The notes beneath the pieces were generated by a model. That model made no database searches, was not told where the DNA came from, and worked only from the letters and a program-made list of their open reading frames with translations. Shown here piece by piece: positions 27,200 through 35,278 of a stretch of 64,000 nt of DNA (position 1 is the stretch's first letter; each line of letters starts with the position of its first letter). The position numbers and the translations under genes are program-made. Source of the DNA: Bacillus mesophilus (lineage in GTDB: Bacteria; Bacillota; Bacilli; Bacillales; SA4); the NCBI RefSeq assembly GCF_011008845.1, contig NZ_JAAIWM010000001.1:558001-622000 (forward strand), read 5' to 3'.

Positions 27200-27940
27200 T
27201 TACATCATGATTCCGCCATCAACGTTTAGGACTGTTCCAGTTACATAGTCGGAGTCACTTGATGATAAGTAAAGATAGGCTTTTGCAATGTCTTCTGGCT
27301 TTCCTAATCTTTGTAAAGGTACCATTGCTAGCATTTGCTGAATTACTTTATCAGGTACCGCTGCGACCATATTCGTTTCTGTGAAACCTGGTGCCACGGC
27401 ATTTACATTAATACCTTTTCTGCCAAGTTCCTTTGCCCATGTTTTCACCATACCTATTACTCCTGCTTTTGTTGCTGCGTAGTTGGTTTGGCCAACATTA
27501 CCATATACTCCAGAAACTGATGAAGTCACAACAATTTTACCGCTACCCTGTTCAATCATATGAGGAACGACTGCTTGTGTACATTGGAAAACACCTGTTA
27601 AATTCACATCAAGTACACGCTGGAAGTCCTCAGTTGAAAGTTTAGTCAGCATTCCATCTCTTGTAATACCAGCATTGTTTATTAAAATATCTATGCGACC
27701 ATACGCTTCAATAGTCTTGCTAACCATAAGGTCGACGCTCTCTCGGTCAGCAACATTTACTTGTACAAATAATACATCTTTGCCTTCTGCCCGAAGTTGT
27801 TCTGCTTCTTTTGATCCTGCTGCTTCGTCATAATCTGCTAGAACTACACGTGCTCCTTCATTTGCAAATAATTTTGCTGCTTCTAAGCCAATTCCATTTG
27901 CAGCTCCCGTTATGATCGCTACTTTGTTTTCTAATCTCAT
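27200..27940 (-). CDS. FabG-type short-chain dehydrogenase/reductase
   Basis: A 246-aa classical SDR. The cofactor motif TGAANGIG is at residues 11-18, NNAG at 88-91, and the catalytic residues are Ser141, Tyr154 and Lys158 in YAATK. The C-terminal VTGTVLNVDGGIMM matches FabG/PhaB, which interconvert 3-ketoacyl and 3-hydroxyacyl thioesters with NAD(P)H. In this cluster a CoA-linked role (acetoacetyl-CoA reductase or hydroxyacyl-CoA dehydrogenase) next to the thiolase is more likely than fatty acid synthesis. It overlaps the alpha/beta hydrolase gene by four bases (ATGA). Confidence 0.85.
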   Translation of the reverse strand: MRLENKVAIITGAANGIGLEAAKLFANEGARVVLADYDEAAGSKEAEQLRAEGKDVLFVQVNVADRESVDLMVSKTIEAYGRIDILINNAGITRDGMLTKLSTEDFQRVLDVNLTGVFQCTQAVVPHMIEQGSGKIVVTSSVSGVYGNVGQTNYAATKAGVIGMVKTWAKELGRKGINVNAVAPGFTETNMVAAVPDKVIQQMLAMVPLQRLGKPEDIAKAYLYLSSSDSDYVTGTVLNVDGGIMM

Positions 27941-28851
27941 TGTGCTTCCTCCACTTTCATATTTAAAAAGGTTGTAACAGCTTCAGTCAGCTGTTCTAAA
28001 TCATCAATTGGTGCTGAATGCCCACAGTTTTTCAATACCTTGGCTGTTACGATCTCATTATTAAGGTCAGCAATAATTTCATCATTCATTGCTTTAGATA
28101 CAACTAAATCACGATCTCCACTTAGTACTAGAGTAGGTATTGCAATACGGGTGACTAATCCAGTTCCATCGCCAAGCCCATTATGAGTGCTGCTAATATT
28201 AAATGTGTTTAAGGCGTGATAAACATCAACTAAATTTCGTTGCGTAAGCATATCGTCCACATATTCCTCATACTTTTCTGCAGGTGGTTGGTTTACATTA
28301 TAGATCACTGCATTCCAGACTGCTTTAAGAAACTCACGATTCTTATGATCATACGCATGTTGAATCGGAATTGATCGAACCGGATCTTGTTTAATCTCAT
28401 CAAGGGACTGATAACGTTTTGTTAAGTCAATTTGCCCCTGCTCATTCACCCCGTAAAACGGATAGCCTCTCGTAGATGCGGAGGCAAGGAGAATTAGTTC
28501 GGTAGCCAAGCCCGGATAATCTATTTCAAATTGCATGGCGACAGCTCCACCCGTTGACCACCCCATTAAAGTGAAATCCTTTAACTCTAGCTCATCAACA
28601 AATAACTTAACATCATCAGAAAAATCCTTAATACTCGAAATCGGCGTTTGGTAAGAAGAAAGCCCGAACCCTCTCAAATCAAGGGCAATCACCTTATATT
28701 CATAAGATAGCGCTTCCATAAAAATGTCCCAATGCTTAGAAGAAGTCATATTTCCATGAATTAGAAGGAGTAACCTCTCCCCACCTTCGCGAACTCTATA
28801 ACCATATGTTTCATTATTAGATAGCTTTATAGTGTTTAATTGGATACTCAT
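27937..28851 (-). CDS. Alpha/beta hydrolase
   Basis: A 304-aa alpha/beta hydrolase. The oxyanion-hole segment is LIHGNMTSS, the nucleophile Ser99 is in GWSTGG, the acid is in LSGDRDLV and the His in NCGHSAP. It may act as an esterase, thioesterase or C-C hydrolase; the substrate is unknown. I use the ATG at 28851, since TAGGAGGAA precedes it by 9 nt; the ATG at 28887 lies upstream of that site and has none of its own. Its place between a KAS III-like enzyme and an SDR recalls the order of oleA-oleB-oleD genes, but this is only a resemblance. Confidence 0.8.
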   Translation of the reverse strand: MSIQLNTIKLSNNETYGYRVREGGERLLLLIHGNMTSSKHWDIFMEALSYEYKVIALDLRGFGLSSYQTPISSIKDFSDDVKLFVDELELKDFTLMGWSTGGAVAMQFEIDYPGLATELILLASASTRGYPFYGVNEQGQIDLTKRYQSLDEIKQDPVRSIPIQHAYDHKNREFLKAVWNAVIYNVNQPPAEKYEEYVDDMLTQRNLVDVYHALNTFNISSTHNGLGDGTGLVTRIAIPTLVLSGDRDLVVSKAMNDEIIADLNNEIVTAKVLKNCGHSAPIDDLEQLTEAVTTFLNMKVEEAQ

Positions 28852-28895
28852 GCCTATATTCCTCCTAAATGGGTGGATTTTTTTCATTTTTTAAA

Positions 28896-28952
28896 GCTTT
28901 ATCACATTAACGCACCGGGGGCCAGGCCCCCAATGCGTTAACGTATTAAAGT
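28896..28952. repeat. 57-bp palindromic repeat, copy 2
   Basis: Two 28-nt arms around a central A at 28924. Arms differ from copy 1 at several positions but keep GCTTTATC at the left, the GGGGGCC/GGCCCCC centre and ATTAAAGT at the right; TTATAA follows both copies. It lies between the KAS III-like and hydrolase genes. Confidence 0.85.
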
Positions 28953-28983
28953 TTATAAGATATTAAGTTTGTTTATATTGTGG

Positions 28984-30009
28984 TTAGTTTGAATTTCCCC
29001 AACGAATGGTTGTAGCTCCCCATGCGTAGCCTATGCCAGCGCTGACTAATACGATGAGATCTCCGTTTTTAATTTTTCCTTGTCGCTCGGCGAGTTCTAG
29101 TGAAAGGATTTGGTCGAACTGTCCCATATGACCGTAGTCTTCTAGATAGATAGATTGATCCTCAGTTAATCCTAATTCTCTTAGCACATAATCATGAGCT
29201 GATCTCTTCATATGGAGTATTCCAATGTAGTCAATATCCTTTTCAGTAGCGTTGCTTTTTTCTAGAGACTTTCGAATTACCTTTAAGAAATTTTGCATCG
29301 ACTTTTCTTCTAGACGTTGTTTCATACCTTCAGGATCAATGACATCTAATTGGTTTCGTTTTGCTTGAATGGCCTCAACTGAAATAGGTTCTTTTGTACC
29401 TCCCGCAACAACGACTACATCCTCTGAAAAGCTTCCATCAGTCATAATATGACTTTCTAATAAGGCATTACTCTCATAGCCTTTTTGTAGGATCATTGCC
29501 CCACCGCCAGCTGATAAATTATACATAAACCGAGTTCTAGGATTCTCATAATCTATAAAATCCACATTACGATAACCACCAGCTAATAAAACTGTATTAA
29601 TCGATGAATCAGCAATCATCATATCTTTTGCGACCTTTAACGCCATCACTGTTGTGCTGCATCTTAATGCAACATCATAAGCCCATGCGTTTAAAGCACC
29701 AACCTCCTGCTGTAACTTGATCCCAGCTGTCCAAAGTGGATACTCCTTATGTTCTTCACCAATATAAATGATTAAATCGATTTCCAGTGGGTCAATTCCT
29801 GCTCTCTCAATTGCCTGCCTAGCTGCTAAAACACCCATATGACAAGTATGATCATCTGGTCCTGGGATTGGTTTTTGTTTGATTCCCAGTTTTTCCTCAA
29901 CAACTTTCTTTGGTATACCAGATCTTACAGCTAGCTCGTCGCTTGTCATGACTGACTTAGGTAAATACACCCCTATGCTTCTAATACCAATCGTCTCCAT
30001 AAGACTCAC
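28984..30009 (-). CDS. KAS III (FabH)-like condensing enzyme with altered triad
   Basis: A 341-aa thiolase-fold protein of the 3-oxoacyl-ACP synthase III group: IRSIGVYLPKSVMTSDEL start, nucleophile Cys117 in VALRCSTTV, and His266 in ILHMKRSAHD at the place of the HQAN histidine. At the position of the catalytic Asn (GN of the FabH family), the sequence reads YGHMGQ, so Asn is replaced by His294. This suggests a reaction other than the standard malonyl-ACP condensation, for example acyl transfer to another acceptor. Its start overlaps the 60-aa gene by four bases. The housekeeping fabH should be elsewhere on the chromosome. Confidence 0.8.
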   Translation of the reverse strand: MSLMETIGIRSIGVYLPKSVMTSDELAVRSGIPKKVVEEKLGIKQKPIPGPDDHTCHMGVLAARQAIERAGIDPLEIDLIIYIGEEHKEYPLWTAGIKLQQEVGALNAWAYDVALRCSTTVMALKVAKDMMIADSSINTVLLAGGYRNVDFIDYENPRTRFMYNLSAGGGAMILQKGYESNALLESHIMTDGSFSEDVVVVAGGTKEPISVEAIQAKRNQLDVIDPEGMKQRLEEKSMQNFLKVIRKSLEKSNATEKDIDYIGILHMKRSAHDYVLRELGLTEDQSIYLEDYGHMGQFDQILSLELAERQGKIKNGDLIVLVSAGIGYAWGATTIRWGNSN

Positions 30010-30188
30010 TCCCCTAAAACCCGCTTCATGTACATCAGCATATCCTCAAGATTTTGAACTGATATTTCCTCTTCTCCTTGAACATGCTTGATTTTAATTC
30101 GCCAAAGCTTCTTACCCGTTACCTCTTGAACCTCAATACAATTACACCGAATGACAAATGAAGTGATTTGCTGTATATCCTCCATCAT
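30006..30188 (-). CDS. Small conserved-looking protein of the KAS III cluster
   Basis: A 60-aa protein with no family I recognise: a beta-rich, mixed-charge sequence with two cysteines in FVIRCNCIEVQEV and a helical C-terminus (SVQNLEDMLMYMKRVLGE). It is coupled at both ends: AGGTAGG lies before its ATG only 6 nt after the livM-type gene, and its stop overlaps the KAS III start (ATGA). This placement suggests a partner or regulator of the KAS III-like enzyme. The methionine at codon 2 is an equally possible start. Confidence 0.6.
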   Translation of the reverse strand: MMEDIQQITSFVIRCNCIEVQEVTGKKLWRIKIKHVQGEEEISVQNLEDMLMYMKRVLGE

Positions 30189-30194
30189 CCACGC

Positions 30195-31208
30195 CTACCT
30201 AGTTACATCAACTTTTTGTTCAGAATGAGTAACCTTTTCTGGCTTCTTTCGATTTAAAAACCATTCCCTCAACGTACCAACAATTCCTTTTGGGAAAAAC
30301 ATAACTGCTAAAATGTAAATAATTCCAAAGAAGATAATCCATCTTTCAAAAATCCAATGAACCTTTGATAAATCAGTTAACCAGTGGTGTGCCCATTCTA
30401 TGAGTCCAGCACCAATGATCGCTCCAACTAAGGTTCCTACTCCACCAATAATAGTCATCAGTAAGGCATCTAGTGTAATATCCATTGTAAAAACAGATGT
30501 ATTTACAAACCTTAGTGTAAGCACATAAAAAGAGCCTGATATACTAGCCACAATCCCAGCTACAATACTTGCAAACACCTTGTAATGAAGTATTTTGTAG
30601 CCTAATGACTCCGTTCTCGATTCATTTTCTCTAATTGCCTGTAGTACCTTCCCAACAGGTGAGTTTGTAAATCGTTTTAATCCAAAAAATACAAGTATCA
30701 TTAGTAAAAGTGTCGTGAAGTATAAAACTTCACGTTCCTTTAATGCATCCGGTATGCTAAACGTAAACCCATCATTTCCTCCAGTTACCGATCTCCACTT
30801 TTGAGCAGCAACTAAGAACAATCCGGCAAACGCTAATGTAAGCATTGCGTAGAAGTGACTCTTTAGCCTTAAAGATAGAACCCCTACTATTAAACTAACA
30901 ATGGCTGCAATAATGATACCAACGATAATCCCAGTCACTAGTGATAGATATGTTGCATCCATACGGTCCAATATGACTGCAGTCGAATACGCACCAATTC
31001 CGAAGAACATTGCATGACCAAATGAGACAATCCCAGTAAAGCCAAGCAAGAGATCATAGCTCATTGCTAATACAGCAAAAATAAAGATTTGTGTGAATAA
31101 CATAAGTAATTGTCTTTCATCATTTATAAACGGAAATAGGATTAAGAAAATTCCAACCAAACTATAATAGAAGGCTGGTTTTCGCAAACTATTTTGTACT
31201 AAATTCAT
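30195..31208 (-). CDS. Branched-chain-amino-acid-type ABC permease (LivM family)
   Basis: A 337-aa inner-membrane permease of the LivM family with about nine or ten membrane segments and the conserved LLLGFTGIVSFGHAMFFGIGAY and MTIIGGVGTLVGAIIGAG elements. Together with the LivH-type protein it forms the pore of a type IV-like importer for amino acids, amides or aromatic and other organic acids. The ATG at 31208 is preferred to the in-frame GTG at 31217 because AAGGGG lies 8 nt before it. Fourth gene of the transporter part of the operon. Confidence 0.85.
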   Translation of the reverse strand: MNLVQNSLRKPAFYYSLVGIFLILFPFINDERQLLMLFTQIFIFAVLAMSYDLLLGFTGIVSFGHAMFFGIGAYSTAVILDRMDATYLSLVTGIIVGIIIAAIVSLIVGVLSLRLKSHFYAMLTLAFAGLFLVAAQKWRSVTGGNDGFTFSIPDALKEREVLYFTTLLLMILVFFGLKRFTNSPVGKVLQAIRENESRTESLGYKILHYKVFASIVAGIVASISGSFYVLTLRFVNTSVFTMDITLDALLMTIIGGVGTLVGAIIGAGLIEWAHHWLTDLSKVHWIFERWIIFFGIIYILAVMFFPKGIVGTLREWFLNRKKPEKVTHSEQKVDVTR

Positions 31209-31213
31209 TGCTC

Positions 31214-32074
31214 TCACCCCTTCATTTGGAAAAGTCCCTGTGGTCTAAAAATCAGTACAATTACCATTAACATCATATTCACCGCTAAAGAAAGCTCAGG
31301 AACGTAATAAGCCATAAACGAGCCAGACAAACCAACTAAAATGGCTGCTAAGACAGACCCTGTTATATTACCCATTCCCCCGATAACAACAACGATAAAG
31401 GCAAGGATTCCAAACTCTAAGCCCATCTCTGCATAAATAACGCCAGAATATGGTCCTAGTAATACGCCTCCTAAAGCGGCCATTGCCGATCCAAGCATAA
31501 ACACAATCATAAATACTCGCTTAATATTAACACCAAGAGCTTGAACCATTTCCTTATCCATAACTCCAGCACGAACAATTAAACCAAGCTTTGTTCTAGT
31601 TAATAACAAGTGAATTCCTAAAAATACTAACGCTCCTACTAAAATAATGAAGAGTCGATATTTAATTAAAATGACTCCGCCCCACTCCCAGCTCCCTGAT
31701 AACCATTCAGGTGTTGTTGAGCTTAATTGGTTAGGTCCCCATACAACTTTTAATAGTTCACTTAATACAAGCATGACTCCTAATGTAATTAAAATTTGCT
31801 GAACATGATTTCCATAAACAGGCTGAATAATAAATCTTTCCATCAACAACCCTAAAATTAATCCAACAATAATTCCACTAACAATTCCTACTAAAAAATT
31901 CCCGGTGATTCCATATGACCATGCCCCAGCATAAGCTCCCCATGCAAATAGACCACCATGAGCAAAGTTCAGTACATCCATTAATCCAAAAATTAAGGTA
32001 AGCCCAGCTGCTAATAAGAAAATTAACATGCCCGTAGCTAAACCATTAATCGCCAAGTTTAATAATACATCCAT
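31214..32074 (-). CDS. Branched-chain-amino-acid-type ABC permease (LivH family)
   Basis: A 286-aa permease of the LivH family, about eight membrane segments, with ALTLIFGLMDVLNFAHGGLFAWGAY near the N-terminus in two overlapping parts (the LNFAHG motif is diagnostic) and VVIGGMGNITGSVLAAILVG near the C-terminus. It pairs with the LivM-type protein. Its gene lies 21 nt after livF and 5 nt before livM. Substrate not determinable from the permease. Confidence 0.87.
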   Translation of the reverse strand: MDVLLNLAINGLATGMLIFLLAAGLTLIFGLMDVLNFAHGGLFAWGAYAGAWSYGITGNFLVGIVSGIIVGLILGLLMERFIIQPVYGNHVQQILITLGVMLVLSELLKVVWGPNQLSSTTPEWLSGSWEWGGVILIKYRLFIILVGALVFLGIHLLLTRTKLGLIVRAGVMDKEMVQALGVNIKRVFMIVFMLGSAMAALGGVLLGPYSGVIYAEMGLEFGILAFIVVVIGGMGNITGSVLAAILVGLSGSFMAYYVPELSLAVNMMLMVIVLIFRPQGLFQMKG

Positions 32075-32095
32075 ATTTTGGCCTCCTCTCTACCT

Positions 32096-32797
32096 TTAGG
32101 CAATTCCTAAATATTTTTGACGTAGCATCTTATCTTCTTTTAATAAAGACATCTCTCCGTCTAATACCGTTCTTCCATCATCTACGATATAAAAATAGTC
32201 TCCAATTGTACTTGCCATCATAAAATTTTGTTCGACAAGAATAATCGTTGCTTCCTTTTTCAATTCTTGAATAGCATTCATAACTCCCTCCACTACAATG
32301 GGAGCTAATCCTTTACTTGGTTCATCAATCAGTAATAATTCATTGTTTCCAATAAACGCTCTTGCCATGGAAAGCATCTGCTTCTGACCACCACTCAATG
32401 TCCCACCAGCTTTTTTCCAAAACTTCTTTAAGTCTGGGAAAAGAGTTAAAATCCATTCAAGCTTATCCATGGTCTCTTTATTATTATTTTGCATGGCTAC
32501 TTTCATATTTTCCTCAACGGTTAAGCCACTAAAGATCCCTTGATTTTCCGGTACATACCCGATTCCACGCTTTGCAATTTCATAGGTTGGTAATGTTTGA
32601 ATTTCTTGATTATTAAAAAGAATTTTCCCTTTAGAAGCTGGATTAAGTCCCATAATGGACCTTAAAGTAGTCGTCTTACCAGCACCATTTCTACCTAATA
32701 AGACGGTTACTTCTCCCTTCCTTGCCTCAAAAGAAATCCCTTGGAGGATATGGTACTGTTCAATATACGTCTCAATATTTTCAACCTTAAGAAGCAT
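32096..32797 (-). CDS. ABC transporter ATPase (LivF family)
   Basis: A 233-aa ATP-binding subunit: Walker A GRNGAGKTT, signature LSGGQKQM, Walker B LLLIDEPSKGLAP, and the D/H-loop region LVEQNF. It energises the importer with the LivG-type partner. The ATG at 32797 gives MLLKVENIETYIEQYH; it follows a GGGGGGC site and overlaps the livG end by 11 nt. The longer in-frame start at 32863 would only add residues encoded within livG. Confidence 0.88.
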   Translation of the reverse strand: MLLKVENIETYIEQYHILQGISFEARKGEVTVLLGRNGAGKTTTLRSIMGLNPASKGKILFNNQEIQTLPTYEIAKRGIGYVPENQGIFSGLTVEENMKVAMQNNNKETMDKLEWILTLFPDLKKFWKKAGGTLSGGQKQMLSMARAFIGNNELLLIDEPSKGLAPIVVEGVMNAIQELKKEATIILVEQNFMMASTIGDYFYIVDDGRTVLDGEMSLLKEDKMLRQKYLGIA

Positions 32798-33548
32798 CGT
32801 GTAAGCCCCCCAAATAAGCTTTTTGCACAGTTTCATTTTCCATAATTTCCTGTGGAGAACCATCTGCTAATAATCCGCCGTTAAATAAAACAGTAACGGA
32901 ATCAGACAGATCCATAATCATATCCATTTTGTGCTCTATCAAAATAATGGTTTTCGAGCTCTCTTCCTTAATTTGACGAATCACATCAAGGATCGTTGGT
33001 ACTTCCTCTAAAGACATTCCTGCTGTTGGTTCATCTAGAAGAATAATTTCAGTATCTAGTGCTAAAAGCATAGCTATTTCTAGTTTTCGTTTCTCACCAT
33101 GTGCAAGATTTTTTGCTAGAGATTGCGCCTTCTTTTCAAGTAACACTTTCTTAAGTAATTCAAATGCTTCCTCTTCAAGTCCTTTAATAGATTGAAAATG
33201 GGAAAAAAAGTTATAAAGGACACCCTTTTTTGACTGGACGGCTAGTCTAACATTTTCAAGAACCGTTAAATTTGGGAATACGTTTGTGATTTGAAAAGAA
33301 CGTCCAATCCCTCTTCTTGCTCTTTGAGTAGGAGATAGTTTTGTTATATTTTCTCCTTTGAAAAATACTTCACCTTTTGTTGGTGTTAACTGACCGCTCA
33401 ATAAATTAAAGAAGGTCGTTTTACCTGCACCATTTGGACCGATAATTGATTTAAAATGATTGGCCGGAACTGAAAAATTCACTCCATCCACCGCAACATG
33501 TCCTCCAAACGAAATGGTTAAATCCTTAGTCTCGATAATTTTTTCCAA
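32787..33548 (-). CDS. ABC transporter ATPase (LivG family)
   Basis: A 253-aa ATP-binding subunit with Walker A GPNGAGKTT, the LivG-type signature LAHGEKRKLEIAM in place of LSGGQ, and Walker B EIILLDEPTAGMS. It pairs with the LivF-type subunit. It is the first gene after the binding-protein gene, from which it is separated by 72 nt containing a stem-loop. Confidence 0.88.
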   Translation of the reverse strand: MEKIIETKDLTISFGGHVAVDGVNFSVPANHFKSIIGPNGAGKTTFFNLLSGQLTPTKGEVFFKGENITKLSPTQRARRGIGRSFQITNVFPNLTVLENVRLAVQSKKGVLYNFFSHFQSIKGLEEEAFELLKKVLLEKKAQSLAKNLAHGEKRKLEIAMLLALDTEIILLDEPTAGMSLEEVPTILDVIRQIKEESSKTIILIEHKMDMIMDLSDSVTVLFNGGLLADGSPQEIMENETVQKAYLGGLHDAS

Positions 33549-33577
33549 ACTTGGTCACCTACCTATTTAGAGTGAAA

Positions 33578-33609
33578 AGGAACTTATGGTCATTACACCA
33601 AAAGTTCCT
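33578..33609 (-). repeat. Stem-loop after the island binding-protein gene
   Basis: AGGAACTT-A-TGGT (33578-33590) pairs with ACCA-A-AAGTTCCT (33597-33609): 12 base pairs with a single A/A internal mismatch and a 6-nt loop. There is no T-tract. It lies 11 bp beyond the stop codon of the binding-protein gene and before livG, a place where stem-loops commonly raise the amount of binding protein relative to the permeases. Confidence 0.7.
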
Positions 33610-33620
33610 CACCGATTTTC

Positions 33621-34877
33621 TTACTTATTACGAACAGGTGGAGCAGTTTCTTCTGGAGAAAGCTCACGAATTAGAACTGGAACTGGATAATCCACTCCAT
33701 CTACCTTTTGAAGCTTTACGGCATATAGAGTTTGTAGTGCTTGATGATCTTCTGCTCTAAACGTCATTTTTCCTTTTGGCGTTTCGAAGCTCATTCCTTC
33801 CATAGCAGAAATTAAAGCATCTGCTTCTGTATTACCGTCTGTCTGCTTAATTGCTTCAACAATTGCAAGTGCTGCACTCATTCCACCTGGAGTGAATAGA
33901 TCAGGTACGGCACCATTGAAACGCTTTTTATGTTCCTCAACTAACCAATTGTTAATATCGTTTTGAGGTAAAGTATGATAGTAAACCGTGAATCCTTCCA
34001 TACCAACTAACGCATTCATAGTAGAAAGGGCTGCGATATCAGGTGCACCTGTTGAAATTTTAATTCCTTTTTCTTGTACTTTCATATCTGAAATTTGGTT
34101 CCATGGAGAGTTAGCTCCTGCCCAAACTACAAATAAATAATCAGGCTTTGCTTCAATGATTTTTTGAATATTAGACGTGAAGTCGGTTGCAGCTGGATCT
34201 GCAAATTCCTCATGTACAATTTCAGCTCCAAGTTCTTTAGCCGCTTCAGTAAATGCTGCAATCCCGTCTTGACCAAAAGATGAATCCGGAGCAAGAGTTG
34301 CGATCTTTACACCTTTATCAGCGATAGCAGCTGCTCCAGCTACTGCATCCTGTGAAGAGTTACGAGCTGTTCTAAATACATATTTGTTCCATTCAGAACC
34401 TGTAATACTATCAGCAACCGCTGGCTCTACTACCATTACCGTTTCATATTCTTCTGCTAAAGGAAGAACTGCTAATGTATCTCCAGAGCTAGATGAACCA
34501 ACTAAGAAGTCAACTTCATCCTCTTCTAATAGTTTAGTAGCCTTTTGGATTGCTACCTCTGGTTTAGTCTCAGTATCTTCAACAATAAATTCGATCTTCT
34601 GACCATTGATTTCGCCTGTTCCATCAGTAGCATAATCTAAGCCAAGTTCGAATCCGTTTACCGTTTGTTTACCATATGCTTCAAGCGCACCTGTCATTGA
34701 AGCAAGTACACCAATTTTAATAGTTTCCTTTTCAACTGTTTCTTCCCCACCGGAGTTACCTTCTGATCCGCTTCCTTCATTAGAAGACGTTCCAGTACTA
34801 CCTCCACTACATGCAGATAAAACAAGAAGAAATGCTAGCATTAGTGCAAATAAACCATGCAATTTCTTTTTACCCAT
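33621..34877 (-). CDS. ABC transporter substrate-binding lipoprotein (LivJ-like)
   Basis: A 418-aa periplasmic-binding-fold lipoprotein. The signal peptide ends in the lipobox LSACSGGS with the lipidated Cys at residue 23, followed by a Ser/Gly/Glu-rich linker; IKIGVLASMTGALEAYGKQTVNGFELGL in two parts shows the type I (Leu/Ile/Val-BP) family. Such proteins bind amino acids, amides, urea or aromatic acids. The gene is first in the operon for the whole importer and the thiolase/KAS III enzymes, and a cre-like site lies 38-52 bp upstream, so uptake is probably shut off by good carbon sources. Confidence 0.87.
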   Translation of the reverse strand: MGKKKLHGLFALMLAFLLVLSACSGGSTGTSSNEGSGSEGNSGGEETVEKETIKIGVLASMTGALEAYGKQTVNGFELGLDYATDGTGEINGQKIEFIVEDTETKPEVAIQKATKLLEEDEVDFLVGSSSSGDTLAVLPLAEEYETVMVVEPAVADSITGSEWNKYVFRTARNSSQDAVAGAAAIADKGVKIATLAPDSSFGQDGIAAFTEAAKELGAEIVHEEFADPAATDFTSNIQKIIEAKPDYLFVVWAGANSPWNQISDMKVQEKGIKISTGAPDIAALSTMNALVGMEGFTVYYHTLPQNDINNWLVEEHKKRFNGAVPDLFTPGGMSAALAIVEAIKQTDGNTEADALISAMEGMSFETPKGKMTFRAEDHQALQTLYAVKLQKVDGVDYPVPVLIRELSPEETAPPVRNK

Positions 34878-34915
34878 ATATAATTTCCCCCTTTTCGTTA
34901 CATCTCCATTACGTT

Positions 34916-34929
34916 TGGAAACGTTATCA
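34916..34929. promoter_or_regulatory. Candidate CcpA cre site of the island operon
   Basis: TGGAAACGTTATCA matches the cre consensus TGWAANCGNTNWCA at 13 of 14 positions. It lies just upstream of the binding-protein gene and overlaps a 6-bp inverted repeat, ACGTTT-GG-AAACGT (34911-34924). Confidence 0.6.
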
Positions 34930-34972
34930 TTACTTTATTAGGTAGTAGTTACAAATGAGTTACAAACAGAAA

Positions 34973-35086
34973 AGCTGAAGTCCCCGGTTAGCCCTGACAA
35001 GTAAATGTTCTGAAGAGAATAAAATGGTGCTCTTCCATTTTCTTCTCTTCAGGTTATTTAACCTCGAGGGGCTGGGGACTGAAGCT
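34973..35086. repeat. Mosaic intergenic repeat, copy A
   Basis: A 114-bp element with inverted ends (AGCTGAAGTCCCC and GGGGACTGAAGCT) and an inner hairpin, CTGAAGAGA with TCTCTTCAG. It contains CCTGACAAGTAAATGTTC and ACCTCGAGGGGCT, shared with copies B and C. It lacks the inserted module found in those copies. Confidence 0.75.
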
Positions 35087-35098
35087 AGACAACCCGAA

Positions 35099-35273
35099 AA
35101 GCGGAAGTCCTCCAAAGGATGACAGGCTAAGTGCGCAACGTCCTGTTGCAACGCCTGTCTGACCTGCATCCTGCAGGCCTCCGACAAGCAAATGTTCCTA
35201 AATAAAGAAAAGGGCGACCTTTCCCTTTTATTTGTTTAGGGTTATTTGACCTCGAGGGCCTAGGCTCTGCAGC
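35099..35273. repeat. Mosaic intergenic repeat, copy B
   Basis: A 175-bp element directly after copy A. It carries an extra module (35118-35179) with nested stems GACAGG/CCTGTC and GCAAC/GTTGC. From 35118 to 35199 it is identical to copy C apart from 4 substitutions and 1 indel. It ends 6 bp before the stop codon of the regulator gene. Confidence 0.8.
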
Positions 35274-35278
35274 ATGTA

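Noticed and set aside
27937..30009. Reading the KAS III, hydrolase, SDR and ligase genes as an oleABCD olefin pathway.
   Set aside because: The ligase is in a separate unit, the KAS III active site differs, and the importer, thiolase and cre site point to catabolism.
34960..35187. A leftward 75-codon open frame.
   Set aside because: It lies within the mosaic repeats A and B; a similar frame in copy C shares the repeat sequence rather than a protein family.
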